NCBI RefSeq assembly: GCF_016859125.1
Contig: NZ_CP069338.1
Location: 8,869,501-8,933,500 of the forward strand
Length of the DNA stretch: 64,000 bases
Reading direction: 5' to 3'
From: Archangium violaceum
GTDB lineage: Bacteria > Myxococcota > Myxococcia > Myxococcales > Myxococcaceae
The position numbers and the translations under genes are program-made. Positions 53,043 to 61,369 of this stretch are shown in pieces. The number at the start of each line of letters is the position of its first letter. Position 1 is the first letter of the stretch. A model generated the notes under the pieces. That model saw nothing but the letters and a program-made list of their open reading frames with translations. It was not told the DNA's origin and did not search any database.

Positions 53043-53265
53043 GGCTCGCTCTCCTCTCCGTCCTGCGAAGTGTCCATGACACAACCTGGGGCTGGGGCAC
53101 CGCACCGGGAGCCGCCGGAAGTCTCCCGAGCCACCCCTCGGCCGCTGGGGACCCGCGAACGAGAAGGGCTGGCGGGCTCGCCCTCCCATGCGTGGCCGGT
53201 TGGCCCACGACTGTTGCATGAGGCACGGATGGCTAGCCTTGTCAGGGGGGAGGAGGTTCATCGAG

Positions 53266-53574
53266 ATGAAACGATGGTGGACGCTGGTACTGGCGCTTGT
53301 TCCCCTGGCCGGTGCATGGGCCCAGGGCGGGACGGGCACTCAGGGGACGACGGGCACGGAGCGGGAGACACCCGGGGCCGCCACCTGTGTCACCCGGGCG
53401 CTCCAGGAGCTCTTCCTCTCGCAGCACGACGCGGTCCTGCTCTGCCAGGGCGCGGAGTCCGATGAGCCCGTCGAGTGCTTCCGTCGGACCTCCGAGCAGA
53501 CGTTCCTCGACAAGACCGACATTCTTTCCCTGTGCAGCCCCACCTTGTCTGGCGAGGTGGAGGACCCGCTGTGA
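53266..53574 (+). CDS. Small secreted Cys-containing protein
   Basis: A 102-residue product with a Sec signal (MKRWWTLVLALVPLAGAWAQ). The mature 80 residues hold four cysteines (ATCVTRALQ, VLLCQGAE, VECFRRT, LSLCSPT), likely two disulphides. A GGAGG stretch precedes ATG 53266 at ~10 bases. It is first in a run of plus-strand exported-protein genes up to 57.7 kb. No family assigned. Confidence 0.78.
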   Translation: MKRWWTLVLALVPLAGAWAQGGTGTQGTTGTERETPGAATCVTRALQELFLSQHDAVLLCQGAESDEPVECFRRTSEQTFLDKTDILSLCSPTLSGEVEDPL

Positions 53575-53597
53575 GGCCAGACCACCGAGGAGATGCC

Positions 53598-53834
53598 ATG
53601 GAGACACAACTGTTGACGCTGTTGCGGATGGTGCGGGCGTGGATGTGCGCCGTCCTCTTCTTCGTTCCGGCCCTCGCCTTCGCGCAGGTGTATGGCGAGG
53701 ACGCGGCGCGGTACTCCGGGCGCGGCTGGGGTTTCTGGAACGGGTTCTGGACCATTGCCGCCATCGTGGCCATCCTGGTGCTGGCCGCGTGGGGAGTGTC
53801 GACCATGCGGGGCCGCCGCCGCGTGGGCCCATGA
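53598..53834 (+). CDS. Small membrane protein with signal and second helix
   Basis: The 78-residue product has a signal-like helix (MVRAWMCAVLFFVPALAFAQ) and a second helix (GFWTIAAIVAILVLAAWGVS) before a basic tail (MRGRRRVGP). ATG 53598 follows GAGGAG. A parallel ATG at 53593 is out of frame. It probably sits in the inner membrane; function unknown. Confidence 0.75.
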   Translation: METQLLTLLRMVRAWMCAVLFFVPALAFAQVYGEDAARYSGRGWGFWNGFWTIAAIVAILVLAAWGVSTMRGRRRVGP

Positions 53835-53963
53835 CGGACTGCGTGGGGTGGGCGCTCGCGTGAGCAGCCATTCATGCGAGCACCTGCCACCCTCGCACTA
53901 TGCGCCTCCTGGCTCCCGGTCCACCTTCTGCGTGAACCGCAGTACACCCGAGGAGGAGCACAC

Positions 53964-54590
53964 ATGCGTGGAACGCGTTGGATGTTCGTGGCCGCGGCCC
54001 TGGTGACCGGGACGGCCTTCGCCCAGCAGCAGCAGCAACAGGGGCAGCAACAGCAGCCAGCGGCACAGGCCCCGCAGTTCGACGAGGGGCGTTGGACGGC
54101 TGAGCTGATGCTGGCCAACCGCTGGTCCGCCGACATGTCGAAGATCGCCGCGGACCGGGCCGCCACTCCGTCCGTCCGCAAGTTCGCGCAGCAGGCGGTT
54201 CAGACGCACCAGGGTTTCGAGCAGCAGCTGCAGCAGCTCGCGCAGCGCGAGGGCATCGATGTGACGCAGGCGCTGCAACAGGCCGAGCAGGGCATGAAGA
54301 CGGACTTCATGCACGCGGCGATCGTCACCTCGCTGGCCGGCCTCCCCATGTTGTCCGGGGTGAACCTGGACAGGGCCTACCTGTCGTCCGTGGTGCTCTC
54401 GCACGACCTGGCCATCGACAAGATTCAGTGGGCCGCGAAGCAGGTGAAGAACCCGCGGCTGACGCAGGCGATCCAGGACGAGCTCAACACGCTCGTGAAG
54501 CACCGCCAACAGGCCTATGGCCTCCTCGGGCAGCTCGCGCCCAAGCCGCAGCGGGGTCAGGCTCGCGGCGCGCCGCCCATCTCCCGCTAG
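53964..54590 (+). CDS. DUF4142-type periplasmic protein
   Basis: A 208-residue product with a Sec signal ending AFAQ, a Gln-rich stretch (eleven Gln in about 15), and a helical body matching DUF4142 (ferritin-like bundle): ELMLANRWSADMSKIAADRA, FAQQAVQTHQGFEQQLQQLA, YLSSVVLSHDLAIDKIQWAA. GAGGAGG lies 5 bases upstream of ATG 53964. Members are found in many proteobacteria, often linked to stress; the function is unknown. Confidence 0.85.
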   Translation: MRGTRWMFVAAALVTGTAFAQQQQQQGQQQQPAAQAPQFDEGRWTAELMLANRWSADMSKIAADRAATPSVRKFAQQAVQTHQGFEQQLQQLAQREGIDVTQALQQAEQGMKTDFMHAAIVTSLAGLPMLSGVNLDRAYLSSVVLSHDLAIDKIQWAAKQVKNPRLTQAIQDELNTLVKHRQQAYGLLGQLAPKPQRGQARGAPPISR

Positions 54591-54637
54591 GACGACGACA
54601 CGCGAGGACAACGGCAGGGCCACGAAAGGAGCGGTGC

Positions 54638-55384
54638 ATGCATCAGGTGAAGTGGTGGGTGGTGGGAGTGATGATGGGGGCGCTCGGGCTGGCGGGGTGC
54701 GCGCACGAGGCCGAGCTGAAACCGGCGGCCTCGGCCAACACACTTCCGGCGGATGAATACGCCGCGAAGGCGTCCGCCGAGGGCGTCACCCTGGTGGCGG
54801 ATGGCAGGTCCTGGGAGGGCGAGCCCAGGGAGCTGGATGAGGTGGTGCCCGTGCGTGTCGCCATCCGCAACTTCAGCGACAAGCCCCTGCGCCTGCGCTA
54901 CCGGGAGCTCGCCCTCGTGGGCCCGCATGGCTCGCGCTTCGTGGCCCTGCCTCCCTTCCAGATCGACGGCACCGCCTACGTCAGCGCCCCCGTGACGGAC
55001 GTGGACGCCTATGGCGGCGCGGACCCGACGCCGCTGACCGGGCCGTGGCACCCCTCCTTCGACGCCAACGGCTTCTACACCGCGCCCACCTACTCACCGA
55101 TGTGGACCGGCCTCACGCCCTGGGCCGGGCCCTTCGCGGCGGATCCGCTCTACTACGACAGCTACTACACGCGGTGGCCGGTGGAGCTGCCCACCGCCGA
55201 CATGGTGGCCAGCGCGCTGCCCGAGGGCGTCATCGAGCCCAATGGCAGCGTCTCCGGCTTCGTCTTCTTCCAGGACGTGCCCGAGGGCGTGGATCGGGTG
55301 GACTTGCGCATGGACCTGGTCGACGCCAACACCGGAGAGCAGTTCGGCCGGATCTCCATTCCCTTCATCCCGAAGGACGCGTGA
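54638..55384 (+). CDS. Lipoprotein of unknown function
   Basis: A 248-residue product with lipobox (MMGALGLAGC). The central part (LDEVVPVRVAIRNFSDKPLR, LRYRELALVGPHGSRFVALP) looks like an Ig-like beta domain. It then has a Tyr/Trp/Pro-rich stretch (GFYTAPTYSPMWTGLTPW, YYDSYYTRWPVELP) and a final strand region (VSGFVFFQDVPEGVDRVDLR). ATG 54638 is preceded by AAAGGAG. No enzyme motif. Confidence 0.85.
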   Translation: MHQVKWWVVGVMMGALGLAGCAHEAELKPAASANTLPADEYAAKASAEGVTLVADGRSWEGEPRELDEVVPVRVAIRNFSDKPLRLRYRELALVGPHGSRFVALPPFQIDGTAYVSAPVTDVDAYGGADPTPLTGPWHPSFDANGFYTAPTYSPMWTGLTPWAGPFAADPLYYDSYYTRWPVELPTADMVASALPEGVIEPNGSVSGFVFFQDVPEGVDRVDLRMDLVDANTGEQFGRISIPFIPKDA

Positions 55385-55488
55385 GCCGCCTGGTGCACGA
55401 GCACCCGTTGTGCTCGTGCGCCTCGGTATTGCCCGCTTGGGGGCTCGCTCCCAGCTTCTGGAGAGATCCTCTGGCGGAGGGAAAGACG

Positions 55489-56013
55489 GTGCGACGGAAC
55501 TGGTGGAAGCCAATCGTGTCCATGGGAGTCCTGCTCCCCACGCTCGCCCTGGCGGCGGTCCCGGTGGGGCAGGAGCTCCCGTTCTTCGTGGGCACCGACC
55601 TGACGGGCACCCAGCGCCGCTCCTCGGAACTCACGGGCCAGCCCGCGGTGGTGATCGCCGCGACCAGCCGCGCGGCTTCGGGCGAGGCCCAGGCCTGGGC
55701 GAACGAGATCGTCCAGCGGCAGGGAGGCGACGTTCCGCTCGTCACGCTGATCGCCATCGATCTGCCCTTCTTCATCCCCGATGACGTGGCCCTCGGCATG
55801 GCCCGGGACAGGATTCCGCACCGGTACTGGGATCAGACATGGCTCGGAGGCGAGGGTGACATCCAGCGTGCGCTCCAGCTGGAGCCGGGGAGCGACACGC
55901 CCTACGTCTTCACCCTGGACTCGCGGGGGCGCATCACCGACGCCATCCACGGCCGCGTGGGTGACCCCGCGGCCTCGCGCATCTGGCGGTCCATCCAGGC
56001 GTGGCGGCGTTGA
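55489..56013 (+). CDS. Secreted thioredoxin-fold-like protein (YtfJ-like)
   Basis: A 174-residue product from GTG 55489 (GGAGG 7 bases before) with a signal (IVSMGVLLPTLALA). The mature part reads LPFFVGTDLTGTQRRSSELT, GQPAVVIAATSRAASGEAQA, ANEIVQRQGGDVPLVTLIAI and PYVFTLDSRGRITDAIHGRV, the order of a thioredoxin-like domain with the Pro before Tyr in the cis-Pro loop. No CxxC pair is present, so it is not a disulphide enzyme. Confidence 0.75.
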   Translation: MRRNWWKPIVSMGVLLPTLALAAVPVGQELPFFVGTDLTGTQRRSSELTGQPAVVIAATSRAASGEAQAWANEIVQRQGGDVPLVTLIAIDLPFFIPDDVALGMARDRIPHRYWDQTWLGGEGDIQRALQLEPGSDTPYVFTLDSRGRITDAIHGRVGDPAASRIWRSIQAWRR

Positions 56014-56046
56014 GCTTCTCGAGTGGGGTCACATGTGAAGCAGGGG

Positions 56047-57012
56047 ATGAAACGGAAGCTCGTGCGCATCGGGTTGGGAGTGCTGGTCGTCTTCGTGATC
56101 CTGGCCGTCTATGGGGTGTTCATCGAGCCGCGCTATCTGCTCCAGGTGGAGCGGCGGGTGGCCCATGTGCCGGCCCTGCCCGCGTCCTGGGAGGGCCAGC
56201 GGATCGCCGTCCTCGCGGACTTCCAGATCGGCATGGCGCTGGGCAACGAGCGGGCCATGCGCGAAGCGGTGGCCGACGTGGTCCGGCTCCGGCCGGCGGT
56301 GGTGTTGCTGCTCGGGGACTTCGTCTTCGACGCGGAGGCCGATGACGTGGCGAGCAAGATGGAGCGGGTGGAGGAGCTCCTCCGGCCGCTGACGCAGGCG
56401 GGGCTGCCCACCTTCGCGGTGCTCGGCAACCACGACTACGGCCTGAATACCCCCGCGGACGAGCTCGAGCCCGGGGTGGTGGAGGCGGTGGTGGCGGGGC
56501 TGCGGTCCATCGGCGTGACGATGCTGAGCAACGAGGCCGTCCGGCTCGGCTCGGGTGAATCCGTGCTCTACCTGGTGGGAGTGGATTCGCACTGGGCCCA
56601 GCGCGACAGGCCCCTGGTGGCATTGAAGGGCGTGCCCCCCGAGGCCCCCCGCCTCGTGCTCATGCACAACCCGGACTCGTTCCTGGAGTTCCCCCCGGAC
56701 AGCGCCCCCTTCGCGGTGGCGGGCCACACCCATGGAGGCCAGATTCGCATTCCCTTCCTGCCCCACTGGAGCTGGCGCAGCCTCGCCGTGAAGGGCGGGT
56801 CCCAGACGGACGGGTGGATCGTGGTCCCCGGCTTCGGCGAGCCGGGCAATCACCTCTACGTCAGCCGGGGCATCGGGATGAGCACCGTGCCCATGCGCAT
56901 CAACTGCACGCCCGAGCTGACCGTGTTCACCCTGCGGCGTGACGCGCCCGGCTCCTCCGATGCGACGGAGCGGCCAGCGGCGGCCCGGCGGGGACAGGGC
57001 GGGAGGCGGTAG
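56047..57012 (+). CDS. Membrane-tethered metallophosphoesterase
   Basis: The 321-residue product has one N-terminal membrane helix (IGLGVLVVFVILAVYGVFI). The calcineurin-like motifs follow: IAVLADFQIG (D at the metal site), VLLLGDFVFD, VLGNHDYGLN and VAGHTHGGQIRIPF, with MHNPD near. The YkuE/YaeI group has this form. ATG 56047 is the first after the TM start; GTG 56035 is a possible alternative. Substrate unknown; it acts on the periplasmic side. Confidence 0.92.
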   Translation: MKRKLVRIGLGVLVVFVILAVYGVFIEPRYLLQVERRVAHVPALPASWEGQRIAVLADFQIGMALGNERAMREAVADVVRLRPAVVLLLGDFVFDAEADDVASKMERVEELLRPLTQAGLPTFAVLGNHDYGLNTPADELEPGVVEAVVAGLRSIGVTMLSNEAVRLGSGESVLYLVGVDSHWAQRDRPLVALKGVPPEAPRLVLMHNPDSFLEFPPDSAPFAVAGHTHGGQIRIPFLPHWSWRSLAVKGGSQTDGWIVVPGFGEPGNHLYVSRGIGMSTVPMRINCTPELTVFTLRRDAPGSSDATERPAAARRGQGGRR

Positions 57013-57111
57013 CGCGTGGGGCGCCCGCCGCACCATGCTCGATCGGATGGCGCTCCATCAGTCAGGGGAGGCGCTCCGCCCGGACTCTCCTCCCGTCCCT
57101 ATTCTTCGGGC

Positions 57112-57660
57112 ATGTACGCCTCTTTCGCCCGACGCATCGGTTGTGCTCTCGGCCTCGCCCTGCTTGGTCTCGGGACGGTGGCGGCCTCCCAGGACCAGGA
57201 CGAAGACCGGCTCCTCCTCCAGACTCCAGCTGGAGACAGCTCGATCCAGGTCTGGCGGGACTCCCTCGTGGGTCCCGACATCCGGCTCGTCCGTGACGAG
57301 GGGACCGTTCATGGACAGGCTTTTGGCCGCTCCGTCTTCCTCCACCTCAGGAGGGGGGAGGTGGAAGGGCTCATCGGTGCCCAGCTCGCGCGGTTCTCCT
57401 GGCGCGAGGAGGCGGGGACATTACGCCTGGAGGGCACCCTCATCGGGAGCCCGGTGGGGCTCGAGATAGGCCCGGAGCGGATCTCCGGCTCGGTGGGCCC
57501 GTGTATCTACGCGCTGGAGTACAAGGACGAGGCCTACGCGGGGCAGAGGGTCTGTGGCACGGGAGACCCGCAGCAGGTCTCCGTCTCGCTGCCGTCCGGT
57601 CTCCCACCGCGGGGCTCCCCGATGATGGCCACGGCGCTCGTTCTCCTGCTCGGGATGTGA
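57112..57660 (+). CDS. Secreted beta-domain protein, function unknown
   Basis: A 182-residue product with a signal (ALGLALLGLGTVAAS). The mature part is beta-rich (LVGPDIRLVRDEGTVHGQAF, GRSVFLHLRRGEVEGLIGAQ, SGSVGPCIYALEYKDEAYAG) with a cysteine pair (GPCIYA/QRVCGT). The C-terminus ends in a hydrophobic run (PMMATALVLLLGM). It has no family motif I recognise. Confidence 0.78.
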   Translation: MYASFARRIGCALGLALLGLGTVAASQDQDEDRLLLQTPAGDSSIQVWRDSLVGPDIRLVRDEGTVHGQAFGRSVFLHLRRGEVEGLIGAQLARFSWREEAGTLRLEGTLIGSPVGLEIGPERISGSVGPCIYALEYKDEAYAGQRVCGTGDPQQVSVSLPSGLPPRGSPMMATALVLLLGM

Positions 57661-57695
57661 CGTCCCGCCCGCCCTCGGCGAGCGGGCGGAGTGAG

Positions 57696-58139
57696 TCAGC
57701 GGCGGGTCCCCGCGTCCTGCTGGCCGGCATTGCCCGCGCCACCAATGGCCTGCTCGTCATCGGGCTGGCCCGGTACGGTTTCCACCTGGGGCGTGCCCTC
57801 GTCCGACCGGGGAGCCAGCACATCATCGGCCGCCTGGTAGGCCTCCTCGGGAGCTGAGATGAGGGGCGTCTGGGGTTCCAGCCGCGAGTCCGCACCCGTT
57901 GGGCCTTGCAGGGCCTCCTCCTCGCCCTGGCCCATCGTCGGGTGGTTCTGCCAGTCGGGCATGTTGAATCCCTCGCGGCCATCCAGCTCCGATGCGGCTC
58001 CCGCCGCCCCGTCCTGGTATTTGTTTTGGATGGGTGTATGGGGCCGGCCGGTTTCCTCCGAGAGATTGCCGCAGCCCACCACGAGCAGGCCACCCGTCAG
58101 CAGCCCCATTGTCAGCACTCGCCGCATTCCACGTTTCAT
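57696..58139 (-). CDS. Lipoprotein of unknown function
   Basis: A 147-residue product with lipobox (LTGGLLVVGC) and a low-complexity Gly/Glu/Pro/Ala mature part (GREGFNMPDWQNHPTMGQGE, PQVETVPGQPDDEQAIGGAG). GGAGC lies before ATG 58139. It is convergent with the gene at 57112 and flanks the integrase attachment site at 58274. Confidence 0.8.
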   Translation of the reverse strand: MKRGMRRVLTMGLLTGGLLVVGCGNLSEETGRPHTPIQNKYQDGAAGAASELDGREGFNMPDWQNHPTMGQGEEEALQGPTGADSRLEPQTPLISAPEEAYQAADDVLAPRSDEGTPQVETVPGQPDDEQAIGGAGNAGQQDAGTRR

Positions 58140-58273
58140 GTCCAGCTCCTCGGTGAGAGTCGAAAGTGCGTGTCCTCACTCAAGGTAGGAATCGAGGACG
58201 GCGTGAGCAGACATCCAGAGGGGCTCTGCCTGGGTGGAATCCCTTGCGCTGGGGGGATGTGCCGCTCGGCGGC

Positions 58274-58294
58274 TTCGATTCCCGCCGCCTCCAC
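58274..58294 (+). repeat. tmRNA 3'-end match: candidate integrase attachment site
   Basis: TTCGATTCCCGCC-GCCTCCAC is the T-arm/acceptor end of a typical bacterial tmRNA gene (last ~21 nt before CCA), followed by TTTTTT. The rest of ssrA is not upstream: that stretch belongs to a lipoprotein gene. Integrases of this kind often recombine at the tmRNA 3' end, and an integrase remnant begins 16 bases downstream. Confidence 0.6.
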
Positions 58295-58309
58295 TTTTTT
58301 ACGCCGTGC

Positions 58310-58650
58310 TTACGGGTGGTTGGCAGCTTCCTCCATCCGTGTTGCACGTATGTCGCACGCGGGCGCAGAGGGCCGGTCGAGAACCCCGACCGCCTCTCTG
58401 CGCGTGTCCGGGCTCAGGTGGGCGTAGCGCTCCGTCATGTCGATGGTCGCGTGGCCCATCAGCTCCTTGATGACCGTCAGCGGTATCCCCCTCATGGCGA
58501 GGTGGCTGCCGTAGGTGTGCCGCAGGTCGTGCCAGCCGATGCGGCCCTGCTCGCGGGTGATGCCCGCCCGCTTTGAGCGAAGAAAGAAGCAGAGGCCCTG
58601 GCCGAGAAATAGCTCTGCCGGGGCCTCACCGTTTTTCTGGACAGGGAGAA
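58310..58650 (-). pseudogene. Tyrosine integrase remnant 1 (C-terminal end)
   Basis: The frame gives GWHDLRHTYGSHLA (RHTY/H box), MRGIPLTVIKELMGHATIDM (H-x-x-R region with GH) and TERYAHLSPDTRREA with the catalytic Tyr. The N-terminal catalytic Arg box is missing. Upstream in frame, after RSKRAGITREQGRIG, the sequence runs into non-integrase DNA (LFLGQGLCFFL). It ends 16 bases before the tmRNA-like site. Confidence 0.8.
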
Positions 58651-59069
58651 TCAGTCGTCCATGAGGGAGTCCGCTGCAGCCTGCAGGTCCTGTCTGTTGG
58701 GCTGCACGTAGATGGCGGTTGTGGCCAAGCGCGAGTGGCCGGCGAAGGCAGCGACGAGCGCAAGGTCGTGCTTCTTGCTTCGCACCAACTCGGTGAGAGT
58801 GGTGTGACGCAGGACGTGGGGACTGACGCCGACCACACCCGAGAGGCGCTCGTACTTGTCCACGAGGCGGCGGATGGAGCTGGTGTTGAGCGCGTCGCCG
58901 TAGCGGCCGGGGAAGAGGTAGTCGCCGAGGGCGGGCCGGGCAGCGAACCAGGTGGTGAGGACGCGGCGCACGTCGCGGTGGAGGGGGAGGGTGCGCTGGC
59001 GCGAGCCCTTGCCATTCACCGTCACCCAGCCGCGGCGCTCGCCCAGCTCCAGGTCCTCGAGCTTCGAGT
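58651..59069 (-). pseudogene. Tyrosine integrase remnant 2 (C-terminal half)
   Basis: It has a XerC/D-type core: RGWVTVNGKGSRQRTLPLHR, LFPGRYGDALNTSSIRRLVD, VSPHVLRHTTLTELVRSKKH (RHTT box with the Arg), VAAFAGHSRLATTAIYVQPN (GHS and catalytic Tyr), ending SLMDD. The N-terminal arm and the first catalytic Arg are lost at the join with a lipoprotein gene (near 59069). It is a different lineage from remnant 1. Confidence 0.82.
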
Positions 59070-59342
59070 GCCGGCGCTGTCCAGGGCTCGGGCGGTGAAA
59101 GTCCTGTCGGTGCCCTCAGGGAGCGCGTCCATGCTGCCGGTCCAGGGACTCGTCTTGCCCGAGAGCGTGGTGGTCTCCGGGTCCTCCCCGGGTGCGGACA
59201 CTTCCACCTCCACCTTGGCGATGCTGGCGGACGAGGCCCCAGAGCGAAGCTGCACAGTCACCTCGGCCGTGCTGGACGAGCAGCTCGACAGCAACAGTGC
59301 CAGCACAACCAACAGGCTCGAACGAGAGTGCACCATCTTCAT
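59070..59342 (-). pseudogene. Lipoprotein gene truncated by integrase remnant
   Basis: ATG 59342 with GGGGGAAG upstream starts a lipoprotein (SSLLVVLALLLSSC). The mature part AEVTVQLRSGASSASIAKVE, VEVSAPGEDPETTTLSGKTS has an Ig-like pattern. At FTARALDSAGT the natural sequence stops; the frame runs on through integrase DNA and ends SSRTWSWASAAAG. The 3' part of the gene is missing. Confidence 0.7.
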
Positions 59343-59533
59343 CGTGTCTTCCCCCAGGGGCTTCGATGTTGCCATGGGGTTTAGCCGGACGCGCGGAGCT
59401 CGCCCATCGACGAGGTGTGTGAGCAGAGAAGGGCCCGTCAAGGGGGTAACTCATTCCTCGGTTCCCCCCTGTATGGTTGGGTGTCCCGCATCCTATCCTT
59501 CAGGGTTGTTCTACCTGGGGGGAGGCCAGCGCC

Positions 59534-61357
59534 ATGTCGAATGAGTACCGGAGTCCCGAGGCGGGGGAGGGCGGCGGTACGCAGCTCGAGGCTCGGCGGA
59601 GATCGCGGGGCAGGCCGTGGTGGGCGTCGCGTTTAGTGGCGCTGATTCTCCTTGGGCTGCAGACAGCGTGCGCGACGGGCTACCCCATGGGCGGGATGCT
59701 GGTTGGCGGAGCTCGCCAGCGGTGGCGGGTGCTGCGCACGAGTCCCAGGCCACAGGAAATCGCTGGCCAGACCCAGAAGGTGCCTGCACCAACGACCGGG
59801 GAGGCCGTTGCGGACCTGGGGGGGACTGACGCGAGAGCCGAGGAGCGCGAAGCCGGTGTGCCAGTGGCGGCGGGCACGGGCCATGTTGTCGGGGCGGCAG
59901 AGCGGGCCCGGCAACGTGCGCAGCGCGTGAGCGAGGGGGACGACGAGGAGGTACTGGAGGGGAAGGGCGTTGGATGGCCGGATGGAGTGGGCGACGGACG
60001 GCCCTTCGAGGTGCCCATGACGCTCGACTACTTCCAGGGTTTCCTCGCGCAGGCCGGTGTCCCCAGTACGGCGTTGCCCAGAGACGGGCGCACGCTGTCG
60101 CCTCAGCAGGCGATGGAGCTGGTGCCGCATCTGCTCTCTACGCCGTTGACACTGGGCAACTTCGGGCTGCGCCGTATGGCGGCACACCTGCTCTTGGAGG
60201 TGGCCGCGGGTGGCGAGGTGGTGACGAGAGACGAGTTCCACGCGCGCATGCGCCGCTTCTCGCGGCTGCTGGTGCTTCGGCCGGACGGATACCTGGTGAG
60301 GGCCACGACGGGAGTAGCGGTCCAGAAGGCCGGTCAGGTCGTGCTCGCCGAGGACGGCACGCTCCGGGCCGGACGCTTCGAGGTGGGACCGTTCTACGCT
60401 ATCGAGGGCAGGCGCCTCTTCCCGGTGGACCAGGGGCTCGAGGTTCCCAGAGGCGCGCGTCCGGCGGGCCTGTATGAGCCCGACGACAACCCGGCGCTTG
60501 CGGTGGCCGAGGGAGCAGTGCTCGCTGTGGTGGACATGGTGGAAGGCCTCTACCGGCTGGTCTTCTACACGGGCGAGACACTGGAGGGGCTGGCGCAGCT
60601 GCCGGGCGCGGTGAGGCAGCTCTACGAGAACTCGCCGAAGCTGTGGGAGGAGTTCCGTCACAAGCCCTACGCTGAGAAGGTGCGCACCGTGTCGCGGCTC
60701 GCAACGGGCGCGGTGCTGACGGTCGGTACGGCCGGCGCTGGAACTGCGAAGGCGGCCGCCTGGGGTGGGAAGCTGGGGAGCCTCACGGTGCCTCTGCTGT
60801 CGCTCACAGGGGACGGGCTCCTGACGGTGCGCCTAGTGGCCGTCCCCATTGGGAGTGTCGCCACCGCAGCCGCGCCGGCGGTGAGTGCCACCTACGTTCT
60901 GCACATGGCCACCACGAGCGCCCAGGGCGCGGGGGGCGGCGGTGGCTGGCCTCCGGTCGGCGGGCCAGGGCAGTGGGTGGAGGACAACTCCAGCATGTCC
61001 GAGCAGGCGAGGGACTACCAAGCCCAGATCACGGGGGCACCCAAGCGATGGGCGTACAGGGTGTGCCGGGATGGGGACTGCGTGAATTACGACGGGTACG
61101 ATCCGAAGACGGGCACCCTGCTTGAGGCCAAGGCGCGCGAGTACCAGAAGTGGTTCGACGAGGACCTCAACCCTAGATTCAAATACGAAGGCCTGGACAG
61201 CATGATCGAACAAGCTGAACGGCAGCTTCGGGTTGCAGGCGAGGTGCCAGTCCGTTGGCACGTCGCGGAGCCGCGGATGGTGGCGGTGCTTCGGAAGTAT
61301 TTCGACGCTAACGGCTTCCAGGCCATTGAGGTCGTTTACACTCAGCCCGTGAAGTGA
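59534..61357 (+). CDS. Polymorphic toxin with C-terminal Tox-REase-5 nuclease domain
   Basis: The 607-residue product has a lipoprotein-like signal with a long basic n-region (LVALILLGLQTAC, lipobox QTAC). A middle region (PMTLDYFQGFLAQAGVPSTA, GEVVTRDEFHARMRRFSRLL) and a Gly/Ala-rich helical part precede the last ~120 residues: AYRVCRDGDCVNYDGYDPKT, LLEAKAREYQKWFDEDLNP and FEXX-type AVLRKYFDANGFQAIEVVYT. This matches the Tox-REase-5 fold, with ExK (EAK) in the nuclease core. GGAGG lies 8 bases before ATG 59534. It is followed after 12 bases by its presumed immunity gene. Confidence 0.87.
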   Translation: MSNEYRSPEAGEGGGTQLEARRRSRGRPWWASRLVALILLGLQTACATGYPMGGMLVGGARQRWRVLRTSPRPQEIAGQTQKVPAPTTGEAVADLGGTDARAEEREAGVPVAAGTGHVVGAAERARQRAQRVSEGDDEEVLEGKGVGWPDGVGDGRPFEVPMTLDYFQGFLAQAGVPSTALPRDGRTLSPQQAMELVPHLLSTPLTLGNFGLRRMAAHLLLEVAAGGEVVTRDEFHARMRRFSRLLVLRPDGYLVRATTGVAVQKAGQVVLAEDGTLRAGRFEVGPFYAIEGRRLFPVDQGLEVPRGARPAGLYEPDDNPALAVAEGAVLAVVDMVEGLYRLVFYTGETLEGLAQLPGAVRQLYENSPKLWEEFRHKPYAEKVRTVSRLATGAVLTVGTAGAGTAKAAAWGGKLGSLTVPLLSLTGDGLLTVRLVAVPIGSVATAAAPAVSATYVLHMATTSAQGAGGGGGWPPVGGPGQWVEDNSSMSEQARDYQAQITGAPKRWAYRVCRDGDCVNYDGYDPKTGTLLEAKAREYQKWFDEDLNPRFKYEGLDSMIEQAERQLRVAGEVPVRWHVAEPRMVAVLRKYFDANGFQAIEVVYTQPVK

Positions 61358-61369
61358 GGGCTACCACGC

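Noticed and set aside
57920-58294. Possible full tmRNA gene ending at 58294
   Set aside because: Only the last 21 nt match; the upstream segment is a lipoprotein gene and lacks the tmRNA 5' end.
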